From the NCBI GenBank assembly GCA_947311845.1, contig CAMZMU010000059.1, positions 34,109,777 to 34,173,776 of the forward strand: 64,000 nucleotides of DNA. Direction: 5' to 3'. The translations under genes and the position numbers were made by a program. Source of the stretch: Poa pratensis (taxonomy: Eukaryota; Streptophyta; Magnoliopsida; Poales; Poaceae). The notes under the pieces were generated by a model. That model did not search any database. It saw only the letters and a list, made by a program, of their open reading frames with translations, and had not been told where the DNA came from. Position 1 is the first letter of the stretch. Each line of letters begins with the position of its first letter. Below are positions 23,280 to 35,329 of this stretch, in pieces.

Positions 23280-24843
23280 GAGACCCACCTTGGATTGACA
23301 AGTTTATGTCAAGAGGAGCAGTTTCACGCAATATTTTGATTAAAACACTATGAAAACATATTTAATAAATCTTTGATATCGACTCAACATAGCAGATGTT
23401 AAGATTTTATATTAGCTTGGTTGAACTTACAATACTTTTACTTATGACAAAGCTTATAAGTCTTGTAATTTTACAGATGGAGTACCCAATTTTACATGCG
23501 TGCATTTTGTAAAACACCGCTTAGTGTGTGTTCCTTTGAGTTACCTGGTGTAGCTAAAGTTTTCTTTTGTGGGTGTACTATTACTAGCATGTGCAGCCAC
23601 GATTCATGATTTTTCATGATTTTCCTCATGACAAATTCATAAGGTGAGTTTTCATGTGTAGCTCATAGAAGGATGGGTTAATATTGTGGCAAAGCTTCAC
23701 ATGGAACAACTGAAAACAGCTGCACTATAATGTACAAAAATAAACGAATGATTATAAGAAATCTTCTATATGTAGAAGATACATAAAATCATAAGTGGGT
23801 GGAAAATTAAATTGTCACGACTCACCATGGCAGAATCAAATGTCGGGCATATAAAGAGCATCCATGTGCCCACCACTCACAAGTCATATCAACTTACTGT
23901 GAACATGCACAATGTGTCTTGCGGTGATGATCTACATGTTCATATATATATACTCTCCTCGGTTACCAGAGCATGTTAAGATTAGGAGGACTCGGGACAT
24001 AAGTTTCGTTTGTTAATTCTCTCTCGTGTAGGTTCACTGGCTTGCCCTGTAGAGTGCAAATATGATATTCCTTTTTAATGAAGAGCAAGCATTGTCAATC
24101 TCACAACGATTTTTGCGCATCAACGCATTCAAGGGCTAATATCAGTTGGCTGACTGGTATAGTTAGGGGTGCATGGAGAACTCCAGCACTCTAAAAAAAC
24201 TGATGTATTCATAGTAGAAATCTATTAAACGTGGACGTACTCGCAAATCTCTCAGGGACATCACTATTAAAATAAAGCGGCTAGTCCAGGTAACCTAGTC
24301 GAATCTGCAATTGAGTAACTCTAAATTTGTATCTCCCCAATCCAGAGTCAATGTGATGCAAATTGTTCTCCTTTTCTCATTGATCATCTGCCCTACATTG
24401 GTAATTGAAATCACGATTCATGACAACTCAATAATTGTGTTAATAATGAAAAATAGGGCATTTGGGCCATGACTCTAGACAGAGCAACATGTAGGGTGAA
24501 AGAAAGCATTCCACTGACCAAGATGTCAAGTTTGGAACATTACTTTCCACGTCCTTGGTTTTCCATGTGGCCAGTTGCAATAACAAGACATATCATTCTC
24601 GCTTTAGTCGACATGTAACTCTCTTTTTCCGCAGAATTGGACAATTCGTGGAAAAATCATGATAAGTTTCAACAAACCATGTTTCTTGTGGCCTTCGCCA
24701 ACCCCAAAAGCCATGCTACTTTTGGTTGCCATGTGCATGCGATCCGGACAATCCAACACCAGGCCTTTGCTCTTGTATCACAAGTGAAATTTAATCAAAA
24801 AGTTATGATATTTTTCATGATTATCCCAATGGGATTATGACAA
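23280..24843 (+). repeat. Local repeat unit, copy B
   Basis: Collinear with 39540-40340 followed by 38400-39360. Blocks in order: agcttggttgaactta, tttgagttacctgg, gacaaattcataaggtgag, aagtgggtggaaaattaaa, a TATAAAG box at 23850 with cap-like ccactcacaa, ttaagattaggaggactcgg at 23977, agagtgcaaa at 24051, and gccatgactctagac at 24466. A Helitron interrupts it at 24844; the copy resumes at 27947. Confidence 0.75.
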
Positions 24844-24861
24844 CTAGCTAACGTGTCCGTG

Positions 24862-24981
24862 CGTTGCTACGGGCTGACATTTATTAAATACACTTCTATT
24901 TGATTAAGCACAACCCATCGTCGTTGCTACGGGCTGACATTTATTAAATACACTTCTATTTGATTAAGCACAACCCATCGT
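24862..24981. repeat. Perfect 60-bp tandem duplication at the Helitron 3' end
   Basis: Two identical 60-bp units (24862-24921 and 24922-24981), starting cgttgctacgggctg and ending caacccatcgt. The unit includes half of the terminal hairpin, so the Helitron terminator region is partly duplicated. Confidence 0.9.
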
Positions 24982-25769
24982 CGGCCAGCTTCCTTCGTGT
25001 CTCCCACGACTATCAATGGCTTCATGATCAAAGATGGCGCCCATGTGTCACGCAGCAACACCGACCGACGGCTACTACTTCGGTGCTACATTCGGTGACC
25101 TTATCCGACATGGCCACTATCGACCAGCGGGCTCGTGGATAGCTCAGCTCCATTGTTAAATGCCATGCCGTTTTTGTTTGGCTGCATTATTTCCCTAACC
25201 ACGTTGCTTTTGATCACTAACAAACTGAACCGAACTGTCTAATAGATTACGGTGATGACAGATATTCTTCAGTTTCACCAATGCTGAGTTGAGTTCCAAT
25301 TCACTCAAGATGGCAACAAATGCAGCCACGCCGGCGCCGCTCAGCCCGAAGCATCTGCATCGATGGGAAATCTGCGAGTGGGGGAGTAGCAGGAGGACGG
25401 GAGAGAGGGCGACGACTCTTACGTCATCCAATCGGGAGTGGGGTGGACGCAGATCAGTCTATGTTGCCCGATGGAAGCCCGTCCCTGCTTGGTTTGCCCA
25501 GCTGCCCCTAATCCATCAATTAGTCTAGCAAGATCGATGCTGCTGCTGGACAGCTTGTTCCGCACCGCCGCGTGCTCTCTGCCCTCCGTCTGCTTGCTCT
25601 GCGCCCGATCCCTCGGTCGCAGCCCTTCTCCGCCCGGCCACCGCCGCGCCCTGTTTCGCCTGGCTCCGCCGGCGGCTTCCTGCTCCGTCTGAACCCGTCC
25701 TGCGCTGCTCCTCGGGCGCCCTCGTGCAGCGCTGCCTGGCTGCCTCCCGTCCTGCGCGCTCCTCCGACG

Positions 25770-27151
25770 CTTCTCCTCGTTAGTAAATGACTTGTCCTGA
25801 AGCTTCTGAACGAACTGTACACATAATTTTTAGTCAGCACAGGAGCAACCAAAGGACACAGCTCAACACAAAAAAGGACAGCATGATATGTACCTCAGAG
25901 CTAACAAAAGTTTCGATGGAAGGCCCATATCTCTCTGTGAATACATGTCTTAGGTCACAGAGTTCAGGTAAGTCAGGATATCTAGCAGCAGCGAAAATCA
26001 AAGTTGACACAGCTTCCAAGGCTTCGCGAGGGCATTCACTGCAAACAGACACCATAGATTACTCATCAATCAGACATGCAGACTTATCTAATAAAGCAAA
26101 AAATAACTTGTACTGCAAAACATGAACAAAACTCAATCTAGTATGAATGTTAGTATATTTGCGCCTTAAGCATTGGGAAATATACACATACGATGGCACA
26201 ATCCTGTGAAAAGCTAGTCTCTGCTTATTTGTAGTTTCCAGATCCTCTACAAACTTTGGAAACACCATGCAACATGTACAGAAGATTGCGAACGCTAAAT
26301 TGCTTGATGCTGCATTTGCTTCATTTTAGATTTTCAACATGGAGGACACATGTTCATGACAAAATTGGGGTATATCATGCATTACGCAGAAAATGAATCA
26401 GAGTCGGGCTAGTGCTGTCAACTAAGCAACAATCCTGAAACATAATGTTATAATGGGTAAAGCTCGGAAATCCAAAGAAATCAGATGAAATGTGTTTGAA
26501 ACCAGAAAATGGGGGACACACATAGTGCCATCATTTAAGTAAACAGAGTTAATAAATCCTAACTCAATCGTTACAGTTAAGATGGATGGGTTATTGGATT
26601 ATGATCTTTCCACCTTTTCTAGTTCCTACAACCAGCACACTAACAAACGTATATCACACATATGCACTGCAGTAATCGAATGAAACACACGACAGCAAAT
26701 GGTCCTGAATAGAGTTGTCAGGAATTGCAACATTGTTCCACAAGTCTTTTGTTAACAATTAACAATCTCATAGAAACCGTAGATACCTCTGCTTCTGCAG
26801 GTTGTTGAGCTGCTTCGCTATGTACTCGCAATACTGCTCGATAACATCATAGTTTGACGCCTGGTTCATCTCCACAATCAGTTCATCGATCTGCATTCCA
26901 GGAGGAAAATACCATCATGTGTACACATCGCATGCTTAGCATTCAAAACACAAGTTAAATTTCTTCTAACACTACCACTCGCAATGATAATTTCCAAACA
27001 ATGCAGGCTGTATTGAACCCGTCCGAAGGCGTGCGACTCCAGGCTATTGGTGATGAGGTCGGCGACGTCCTTCCTGAGGAACTTCACCATCGCCTGCTTC
27101 TTCCGCCGCACCAGATCCAGCCGGGTCCGGGTGCATTTGATCACGTGCTTG
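25770..27151 (-). pseudogene. IST1-like (ESCRT-associated) gene fragment captured by the Helitron
   Basis: Four exons in register on the minus strand: 27151-27019 (KHVIKCTRTRLDLVRRKKQA...AFGR), 26890-26787 (IDELIVEMNQASNYDVIEQY...), 26038-25894 (ECPREALEAVSTLIFAAARY, then DLPELCDLRHVFTERYG) and 25814-25770 (FVQKLQDKSFTNEEK). The introns have gt...ag ends and the reading phase is kept across each. Together they cover most of the IST1 domain, which in the parent gene binds ESCRT-III and regulates VPS4 during endosomal sorting. After KSFTNEEK the sequence becomes unrelated GC-rich DNA, so the C-terminal part is missing. A possible first exon lies around 27495-27380, but its junction does not keep phase. 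Probably not functional. Confidence 0.85.
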
Positions 27152-27946
27152 CTGCACCCAACAGGAACAACAAATCCAGCAATTAGAAGAAGAAGAAACA
27201 CAGCAACGAATCAGAACAAGATCGATTCAAATCAAGGATGCAGCAACTCGAACAAGCCAACACAATCCCCCAAAAGGATAGATTCAGGACCCATAAAAAA
27301 GACAACAAATCGAGCAGCAGCAACACGAATCGACAAGCAGACCAAGCCAGAGAAGAGGGGAAAAGCAGGCGAGGCCGACACCTTGGCCGCCGCCTCCTCC
27401 TGCCCGCGCGCCGGCGACCGCCTCTTCCTTCCCGCGCGCCGGCGGCGGCCGTCCTCCTCCTCCCCTCGCACCGGCGGCGGCCGTCCTCCTCCCATCGGTG
27501 CTCCTAGTCGGCCAGGGAGCGGAGGCCGGGGCGCACGGCGGACAGGGCGCGGCGGCGCACGGTGGACAGCGCGGCGGCCAGGGCGCCTCGACCTCTCCGG
27601 GAACCAGCTTCCCGCGCCCTTCCGGCCTGCTCAGCCGCCGGTCGATCCCCAGCGGTCCCGCGACCCTCCCGTGGTCACCTGCCGGGGGACTGCCGCGTGG
27701 AGTAGCGGAGCAAGGGGAGGAGGCAGTCGGAGTACCTCGTCGTCGCGCAGGCCGGCCGGCTTGGCTTGGACCTGCTCGACCTCCGTGCGCACCGGAGCTG
27801 ATGATGCCGTCTGGCTTAGACTAAGCGAAACGTTTTTTTCAGTTACCGGTGGCAGTGGTGGGTAATATGTGATTTGGTGGGAGGGCAAAATCGGAAATAA
27901 AAATGACGTATCAACACCCTCCTCTGGCTATATTATATAGTAGAGA

Positions 27947-28760
27947 TATGTGTTGATTGAGTGTTGGTGGGCGCAATAGCTGGTTGTCCATTCTCGGCTA
28001 CGTGACAAAGGATAAGGTGCAACGGAAATGAATTGTAAGATATCACTGCACTAAGTCATTAGAGAATACATGTAACTTGGTTTACAAAAATATACTATTA
28101 CAACTCATTCCCAAAATACAATATGAGCCACCTGGACTGACGAGATTATGCCAAGAGGTATAGTTTCGCATAATATTTTTATTAAGATCTGCTATGAACA
28201 CATATTTGATATATTTGTTGATATCGACTCATCATAGTACATTCTAAGATTTTATATTAGCTTGGTTGAACTTACAGTACTTGGACTTATGAGGAAGCTT
28301 ATAGGTTTTATAATTTGAAACATATGGAGTACCCAATTTAGCATGCCCGAATTTGGTACAACCATGTGCACGTGATCAGGGAAATCAATTCCTCGACCTT
28401 TTCTATTGTGTCATGAATGGCATTTAATCAAAACGTCATGATATTTTTCATGATTATCCCAAATGGTATTATGACAATAGATATTGATTGTGAATTTCGT
28501 GTATCGGTAGACACAATAGGTAGTTGTCTAGCCTCGTCTTCGTGATTAAGGAAGGTGCTACAACATAAATTAAATGTGCTATGTTAATGTACTAAGATAT
28601 TAGAGAATACATGACAAGAATACAAAAAATAGGAATGTAAAATTAAACGGTTACAAGTCACCCAAGGGGAATATGATACCAGTCATATAAAGGGAATGCA
28701 TGTGCCCAACTGGCCACCATAGGGAAGTCTCACAAAAGGTCGGATCTTATGTTGAATGGT
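27947..28760 (+). repeat. Local repeat unit, copy B continued and start of next unit
   Basis: Continues copy B directly after the Helitron (tatgtgttgattg...ctcggctacgtgacaaagg) and follows the order of 39380-39780, then a second agcttggttgaactta block at 28258. It repeats the catgattatcccaa...tatgacaatag block at 28455-28490 and reaches another TATAAAG box with gcatgtgccc at 28690. That gives a unit period of about 1.7 kb once the Helitron is removed. Confidence 0.7.
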
Positions 28761-29245
28761 GCGTCCTAAACACGCGCATCTTTATCTAGGTTTAAACCGT
28801 ATATTTGTCATAAAAAGGTGATATATCACTCTATACCTGCCATTAACCGCTAATGTGCAAAATACTTTGCAAATCTCCTTGTGATTTTATTTATTCTGGC
28901 GGAAATCAAGCATTTATGAAGATATATCTTGGATGGGAGTTGCAAAAATTCAGAAGTCCAAAGATCTGGAAAAACCAAACTTAATGAGTTGCCGGTACAG
29001 TCGGGTTCGACCGTACCAACCGCCAGCGGATCGGGAACGTCAATAGCAACTTCCGTGAAGCACCCGTAGATGAATTCGCTTCGGAACCGCCTCGAAACCC
29101 TACCAGACTGCTATAACAAGGAGAGAAGATCACCACGAGAAAACACTCCGCTATTTTTACCCTTTTCTTCCACGCCGCCACCGTCTCCATCATCTCCACG
29201 AAGTGCTGCCGCCATCTCATCTCCATCGCCATCCTCCATAGCCAT
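28761..29245. repeat. Old LTR-like fragment, left part
   Basis: The stretch before the Tat element (gaaaccctaccaga, CT-rich leader, then gtctccatcatctcc...) parallels the leader part of the LTR at 51690-52060 and continues after the Tat element at 37344. I read it as a diverged LTR or element fragment into which the Tat element inserted. Its own ends are not defined. Confidence 0.45.
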
Positions 29246-29739
29246 TGACATGGGTATACATCTCGGGTACCCTACCATGAGGGTACCTGGTGCACGTGAC
29301 GACTGCGGCCCAATATCGAAAAGTCTATTCGAAGCCCAAAGACAAAGACCCAAGAAGATGGAGTACCCTCCAAGATTAGACATAGTCATAGTCGGTTTAG
29401 AACTTTCCATATGTGTAAACTAGGTCGGTTAAGGACTCCCGAGACCCAGCCTATTTAAAGGCTGGGAGGGGCGCCGATCTAGGACCAAGCCATACTCGAA
29501 CCACCAAAGCTCTTGCGAGATCGACATCTCGCCGGAGCCTCCCTGTAACCTCATAATCTCCACGATCAATAACAGACAAGCAGGAAGTAGGGTCTTTACC
29601 TCCACCCGAGGGGCTGAACCTGGGTAAATCTTTGCCTCTGCTTGTCAGCCGACGAAACTACCAACACTACCACGTTCTCTCCCCATAATCTCAACCCTAG
29701 GTCCTTAACCATGGGATTTGGTGAGGATACTCCTCGTCA
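29246..29739 (+). repeat. Tat element 5' LTR
   Basis: 494 bp, starting tgacatgggtatacatctcg and ending gatactcctcgtca. Contains a tatttaaagg TATA-like box near 29450. Confidence 0.95.
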
Positions 29740-29741
29740 AT

Positions 29742-29757
29742 TGGCGCCGTCTATGGG
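29742..29757 (+). other. Tat element primer-binding site
   Basis: tggcgccgtctatggg starts three bases after the LTR, the usual position for minus-strand priming. Confidence 0.85.
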
Positions 29758-29759
29758 AA

Positions 29760-32230
29760 AGAATAGTGCTGGACTCACGGTTTCTTCGGTTCCATCGGAA
29801 GTCGGCAACTCGCCGATCGGATCTACAAACGGCAACTCACCGGCTGCGTCAGCAAACCAGAACTCGCCAACTCAGGCGGCACACGGCAACTCGCCGGCTC
29901 ACTCGACAAACGGCGACACGCCAGTTTCACCCGCAAAAAGTGCATCGGATCCTCTGATGGATTTCGAGCCGCACTCGCCAGAATTCCAGGAGGCCTTCTC
30001 CGATCTCGAGTCAGGTTTGGGTTTAACCGTTGGTTCGTTCAATTTTTTCCTCAACAAGCTTGGTGTGCAGGACTTGACGGATCCACGCCAACTCGCGACT
30101 TCCGCACTCGAGACTCCATCAGCTGCGTCCCCTTCGACTGCGGATCCATCTGCATCCATACCATCGTCAACTCTCCAAGCTTGTTCATCTGCATCAACCA
30201 TGTCGACTCGAGAGATGAACAATCTCATCGACGAACTCCAAGGAGAGGAGGCCGAATCAGCATACCCCCAAAGATCCCGAGCTTGATCTCTCACTCAAGG
30301 ATACCTTCGACTGCGGGATCTCCTTCAGCGACTTCGACGAGCCCGAAACTCATATCGACAGCCACGTCGACTCCGAGATCTGCACCAACAACAACCTCGA
30401 CTTCGAGATTCACAACGATTTCGCCGACATCGAGATGAGCATAGGCGATGAAGGCATCGACAGCGAAATCCGTCCAGACGGACCACTCGATGGACACATC
30501 GACTCTGACATGATCCTTGATGACGACGTCGAGTCCACGGTGGGACTCGAAAACACGTACACATACCCTCGGGTGATACCCCAGCAGGTCTACGTTGTAT
30601 TCACCGCAGAATCATCAGGTGCTGCAGCCAGCCGTAGGCCTACAGAATTCCCGTGCACAGTTACTATGCCGGACGGAGTTACAACTCTCACAATCACTGC
30701 TGAGATGGTAGCAAAAGCAGACAAAGTCATCAAGGAGTGCACAATGATGCCCATAGACGCAACACGGGAGGAGATGTTGACCTTCCAGTACTTCACCTGG
30801 CAGGAAACGCTTCGACTGTAGCAGATCAGAGCAACACTCGAAGAACGTAAAAAGCAAGCTAGCTTGTCGAGTGCGCGCAGAAGGCAGCTCTCCCTGAGCT
30901 CTACCGGGCAAGCAGACACAAGACCCAGATCAAGGTTGTCACACCTCTCGCCGGAGGAGAGGGCGGCACTCACCCGCAATCTGGGCAACTCTTTCATGAC
31001 ATACGACGCGGAAGGGGTGCCAATACCCAAAACTGCCGCGGGTGCTCTCTTCACCGCCGCAGCATACCTCGACGCAATCAAGCCTCCAGCTGATGACCCC
31101 AACGCAAAATTGCATCGCCAACAGATCAAATCACTCGCCTTAGCAGCAAAGGCTATACGCCAAATTCCAACAGCTCCAGGAGGGAGTCGAGATCGTGCCA
31201 TAGTTGACACACGTCGTGAAGAGCATAATCGCAGTGGTCGCCGCCACCACTCGAAGGAAAGAAGCAGCTCGCGTAGGCGCAGGTCCAGGAGCAGATCACG
31301 TAGATCTTATAGCAGCGACTCATACTCTGATCCGGAGCCTCAGTCACATGGGGCTCATGCTTCACTCGACGAGTCCGCGAGACGCGGATGCCCAAAGGGT
31401 TCAAACTCACATCCGAACAACCCAAGTACACGGGTCGACAGGAACCTTCCGGGTGGCTAGAAGACTACAGGCTGGCTGTTGCGTGCCAGCGCGGCACAAA
31501 CACCACAGCCATGCAATACATACGACTCATGCTCGAAGGCACAGCCCGCGACTGGCTCAAGGCCCTACCTTCATCAAAATACGACTCGTGGGATCACTTC
31601 CGCGATGACTTCATCAAAAACTTCGAGCCTCTATGTGAGCGCCCAAAAACATTTGAGGAGCTCCGAGCTTGTGTTCAACGGTCAGACGAAACGTTGAGGT
31701 CATACATCAGACGATGGACCGAGATACGTAACTCAGTTGGAGTAGTTTCAGAAGATATGGCCATGGATGCTTTTGTCATGGGCCTCGCCAGGCGAGACTT
31801 CAAAGAAGCACTTGGCCGCCAAAAGCCAAAATCTGTAGCTCACCTCTTGCAGATCGCGACTGAGTGGGCAGATGGAGAAGATATGACGCACCACACGCGG
31901 GTCCTCACCCCGTGACAAACATGAGAATAGCAGTCGAAGCCACAGAGACTCGTACAGAGATGACCGAAGGCGCAAACGTTCAAAACGTCACTACGACGAC
32001 GACAGACCCGAGTTCATGGCGGCTGGGTTCTCCACACCCCGCAACGACCAAGACAGAAACGACGATCGAAGATCGACGGGACACTCGAGACGATCGACGG
32101 GACAGTCGAGATGATCGCCGAGACAGTCGAGACGCGGCCAACGCAGTGATAGCTACAAAAGGAAGGACTGGCGCAAGTCAAGATCCGGGCACAATCCGAG
32201 CGATCATTCGAAGAGAAGATGGATGCTGAT
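29760..32230 (+). pseudogene. Tat element gag region, fragmented
   Basis: The N-terminal part (29642-30286) has Asn-Ser-Pro repeats. Further frames follow at 30435-30821 and 30864-31460. The core gag segment at 31388-31915 carries ARDWLKALPSSKYDSW, DDFIKNFEPLCERPKTFEEL and AHLLQIATEWADGE, matching plant retrotransposon gag proteins that build the particle. Next is an Arg/Asp-rich stretch (32080-32150) with DDRRDSR repeats, probably RNA-binding. Frame changes occur near 30290, 30825, 31420 and 31915. Confidence 0.8.
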
Positions 32231-32599
32231 TGCAGATTCACCTGTACAAAGGAGAGGACGGAAAACTACGCTCCAATCACTCGATGAGAAACTGCAGGGA
32301 ATTCGAACAAATGGCGTCTGATTACATAAATCTCAGAAAGGCAACAGCCGCACACGCACACACACCCGCGCCCGTGCCTCAGCCAAACAATGTGCCTGTT
32401 CTATGGCACCACCTCCACCACCACAGCCTCATGCAGGCGGAAACATCGCGGGTGCCATACAACCTGTACCTCGGGTGGACGAACCTCAGTACCCTCCACC
32501 CCAAGGGCAGATGTACATGATACAGAAAGGTCGCCCTTCCAACAGGGAGCAAAAACTTCGCACTCGACAAGTAAACATGGCGTCATGTCACCTCCTGCT

Positions 32600-33000
32600 G
32601 TAACTGAATTCTTGAAGGGTTCTGAAACCGCAATAAGTTTCAGCAGAGAGGACCACCCTCCGTCGGTTGTTCGCCCGGGCACTCTGCTCTGGTACTCGAT
32701 GCAAATTGGAGGCTACGCCATGTCCAAGGTATTCATGGATGGTGGCAGCGGCATAAACATCATCTTCGCAGATACGCTCCGCAAAATGAACAGGTCAGTC
32801 GAAAACCTGCCAAATCCTCAAATACCTTTCACGGTATCGTCCCAGGCAAAGCAATAAGCCCAGAAGGCACCATACAACTCGACGTAACGTTCGGGGACAA
32901 AAACCACTTCAGGACAGAGTCGATTGAGTTCGAAGTGTCGACTGGAAGTCACAATACCATGCTATACTTGGACGCCCGACGTTCGCTCGATTCATGGCGG
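32600..33000 (+). pseudogene. Tat element protease region
   Basis: GGYAMSKVFMDGGSGINIIF near 32710-32770 is the aspartic protease active-site region with Asp at about 32737. It lies between gag and reverse transcriptase as expected. A stop at about 32858 breaks the frame. Confidence 0.7.
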
Positions 33001-33359
33001 TGCCACACTACGCATACCTCCAGCTAAAGATGCCTGGACCAAAAGGAGTAATCACAGTCAAGGGAAACTTCCAAAAGTCTGACTCTTGCGACCGAGAATT
33101 CAGCAAAATCTCTGAGATGTTTGGCATGGAAGCAACACTCGCTGATCTAGCGGTCTCCAACGATCGAACACTTATGCCGAGCACAAAAAGGTGGCAGTCG
33201 ACAGAGCATTCAATGCCACCAATGACACAAGGTCGCATCAGGTGCACCCGACTGACCCGACCAAGACAGTCAATGTCTCGTCGAGTCTGCCTATCGCATA
33301 GGAAAGCGCGCTCGTCGAATTCCTCCGTGAGAACTGGGATATATTTGCGTGGTGTCCAG

Positions 33360-34560
33360 CCGACATGCCAGGTATTCCCAGGGAATTCGCCGAGCACTCT
33401 CTCAATTATTTCCAGATGCTAAACCAGTCAAGCAAACAATGCGCCGCATATCCGGCCCAAAAGAACCGCAGTCGAAGCCGAAGTCGACAGACTACTCGCA
33501 GCAGGTTTCATCAGAGAAATCAAGAAATCACAATGGGTGGCCAACCCCGTACTCGTAGAGAAGAAGAACACAGATATCCTTCGGATGTGTGTAGATTTCA
33601 GCACTCAATAAGTGTGTCCAAAGGATCACTTTCCACTACCTCGAATCGACCAGATCGTCGACTCCACCGCCGGGTGCGCTCGCTTGTCCTTCCTGGATGC
33701 TTACTCGGGTTACCACCAGATAAGGATGAAGGAAGAGGATGAAGAGAAAACGGCGTTCATAACCCCACTCGGGGTCTACTGCTACACCACAATGCCTTTC
33801 GGGCTCAAGAACGCAGGCGCAACCTACCAGCGCATGATGCAAGACTGCCTCAAGAAGCAAATTGGGCGAAACGTCCAGGTCTATGTAGATGACATCGTCA
33901 TCACAACAAGGGAGGAAAACACACTACTCGATGACTTGCGAGAGACGTTCGCAAACCTCAAACGCTTCCACATCAAGCTCAACCCGAAGAAGTGCACGTT
34001 CGGCGTGCCAGCCGGGCAACTCCTCGGGTATCTAGTCTCAGCTCGAGGAATCGAGGCAGACCCGGAGAAAATACAGGCCATCTTGACGATGCAAAGGCCT
34101 TCAAAGCTCCACGACGTGCAAAAGTTGGCGGGTCGAGTAGCAGCACTCAGTCGATTCATCAGCAAGCTGGTGAAAAAGCACTCCCGTTCTATCGACTGAT
34201 GAAGAAGCAGACAAATTCGAGTGGACGCCAGAAGCCGAAGCAGCCTTCACGGACCTCAAGCGAGTCCTCACAAGCCCTCCAATCCTCGTCGCACCAAGGG
34301 AACGCGAGCCACTATACCTATATGTCTCTGCAACTAACAGGGTGGTGAGCACCGTACTGGTAGTCGAACGCAGGAGGAGGGACACGCCCAAAGCATACAA
34401 CGTCCAGTCTACTACTTGAGTGAAGTGCTCTCCATATCAAAAGCGGTACCCGCACTATCAAAAGCTGGCTACGCCGTGTTCATGTCTTCAAGGAAGCTGA
34501 CGCATTACTTCTCCGAGCACCCGATCACTGTAATCAGCACCTCAGGGATCGGGACATCCT
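33360..34560 (+). pseudogene. Tat element reverse transcriptase and RNase H
   Basis: The 33612-34199 frame holds SFLDAYSGYHQI, TPLGVYCYTTMPFGLKNAGA and the catalytic box YVDDIVI (33882-33902), then LLGYLVSARGIEA. RNase H follows in another frame (34210-34400: WTPEAEAAFTDLKRVL, LYLYVSATN). Frameshifts near 33600, 34190 and 34400 interrupt the polyprotein. Confidence 0.9.
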
Positions 34561-34712
34561 CACAAACCCCAACGCAACTGGGCGAGTAGCAAAATGGCTC
34601 ATCGAGCTAGCACCAGAGACATCAAGTATGATTACCCGAAGGCCATCAAAGCACAAGTCTTACCTGACTTCCACACCGAGTGGATTGAAGCTCAGCTCCA
34701 GGAGCACCAGAT

Positions 34713-35321
34713 GTGTCCAACTCATGGACAATGTACTTTGACGGCTCGAAGAAAAACGAAGGCGCAGGTGTCATCCTCACATCACCAAAAGGCGACAAGC
34801 TCCGCTACATCCTGCAAATGGGGTTCGAGTTCCCATCAAATAACGAAGCAGAATACGAGGCCCTAATCCATGGCATGAGGATGGCCAAAGCCCTCGGGTG
34901 CACTCGACTGATGATCTACGGTGACTCGAATCTTGTGGTGCAGCAAACAATGAAGGCCTGTGATGCAATCGCAGATAACATGATCGCCTACCGTGACCTG
35001 TATAACCTCATGGAGGGCAGCTTCGAAGGCTGCGAGTTGCGGCACATAGGACGTGAGAGCAATGAAGAAGCAGATAAGCTAGCCAATATTGGCGCGACTA
35101 AGGCACCAGTACCACCTGGTGTTCTTCGAGCGCATCGAGCACAGATCCATCAAAAAGAAGCGAGCACCTCCCACATCAGCCGCACCAGCCAGAGCAAGAC
35201 ACCTAGCACAGAGGACCCGCCAGTCGAGGTACTCCTCGTTGAGCCAACTTGGACTCAACCCTTCCTCGCATACATACTCCGCGGCGAGGTACCCGAAGAC
35301 ATAACAGAGTCACGCGTGTGA
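34713..35321 (+). pseudogene. Tat element archaeal-type RNase H
   Basis: MYFDGSKKNEGAGVILTSP, NNEAEYEALIHGMRMA, YGDSNLVVQQ and ESNEEADKLANIGA give the four acidic positions (D, E, D, D) of a type-I RNase H. A second RNase H between the reverse transcriptase module and integrase identifies the Tat lineage. Confidence 0.9.
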
Positions 35322-35329
35322 CTCGACGA

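Larger units (their letters stand above)
24844..27946 (-). mobile_element. Helitron, 3.1 kb, non-autonomous, gene-carrying
   Basis: On the minus strand it starts TCTCTACTATATAATATAGCC at 27946 and ends CTAG at 24844, preceded by a small GC hairpin (CCGTagcaacgcACGG). It is inserted between host A and T without target duplication, all canonical for Helitrons. Paralogous units at about 39353 (gacaatatgtattg) and 28484 (gacaatagatattg) supply the empty site. It has no Rep/helicase ORF, so it needs helper functions. It carries exons of an IST1-like gene plus GC-rich segments (25540-25770 and 27380-27800) of unknown origin. Confidence 0.9.

Noticed and set aside
25136..25152. gatagctcagctcc resembling the start of an Au SINE
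   Set aside because: Only about a dozen bases match; no B box, tail or duplication follows. A similar chance match occurs near 57182.
25770..27151. IST1-like segment as a functional host gene
   Set aside because: It is entirely inside precise Helitron ends, lacks the C-terminal part and an identifiable start, and switches to unrelated GC-rich DNA after exon 4.
27047..27865. Plus-strand ORF of 272 codons, Arg/Ser/Pro-rich
   Set aside because: Lies opposite the captured IST1 exon and GC-rich Helitron cargo; composition is that of an out-of-frame GC-rich stretch.
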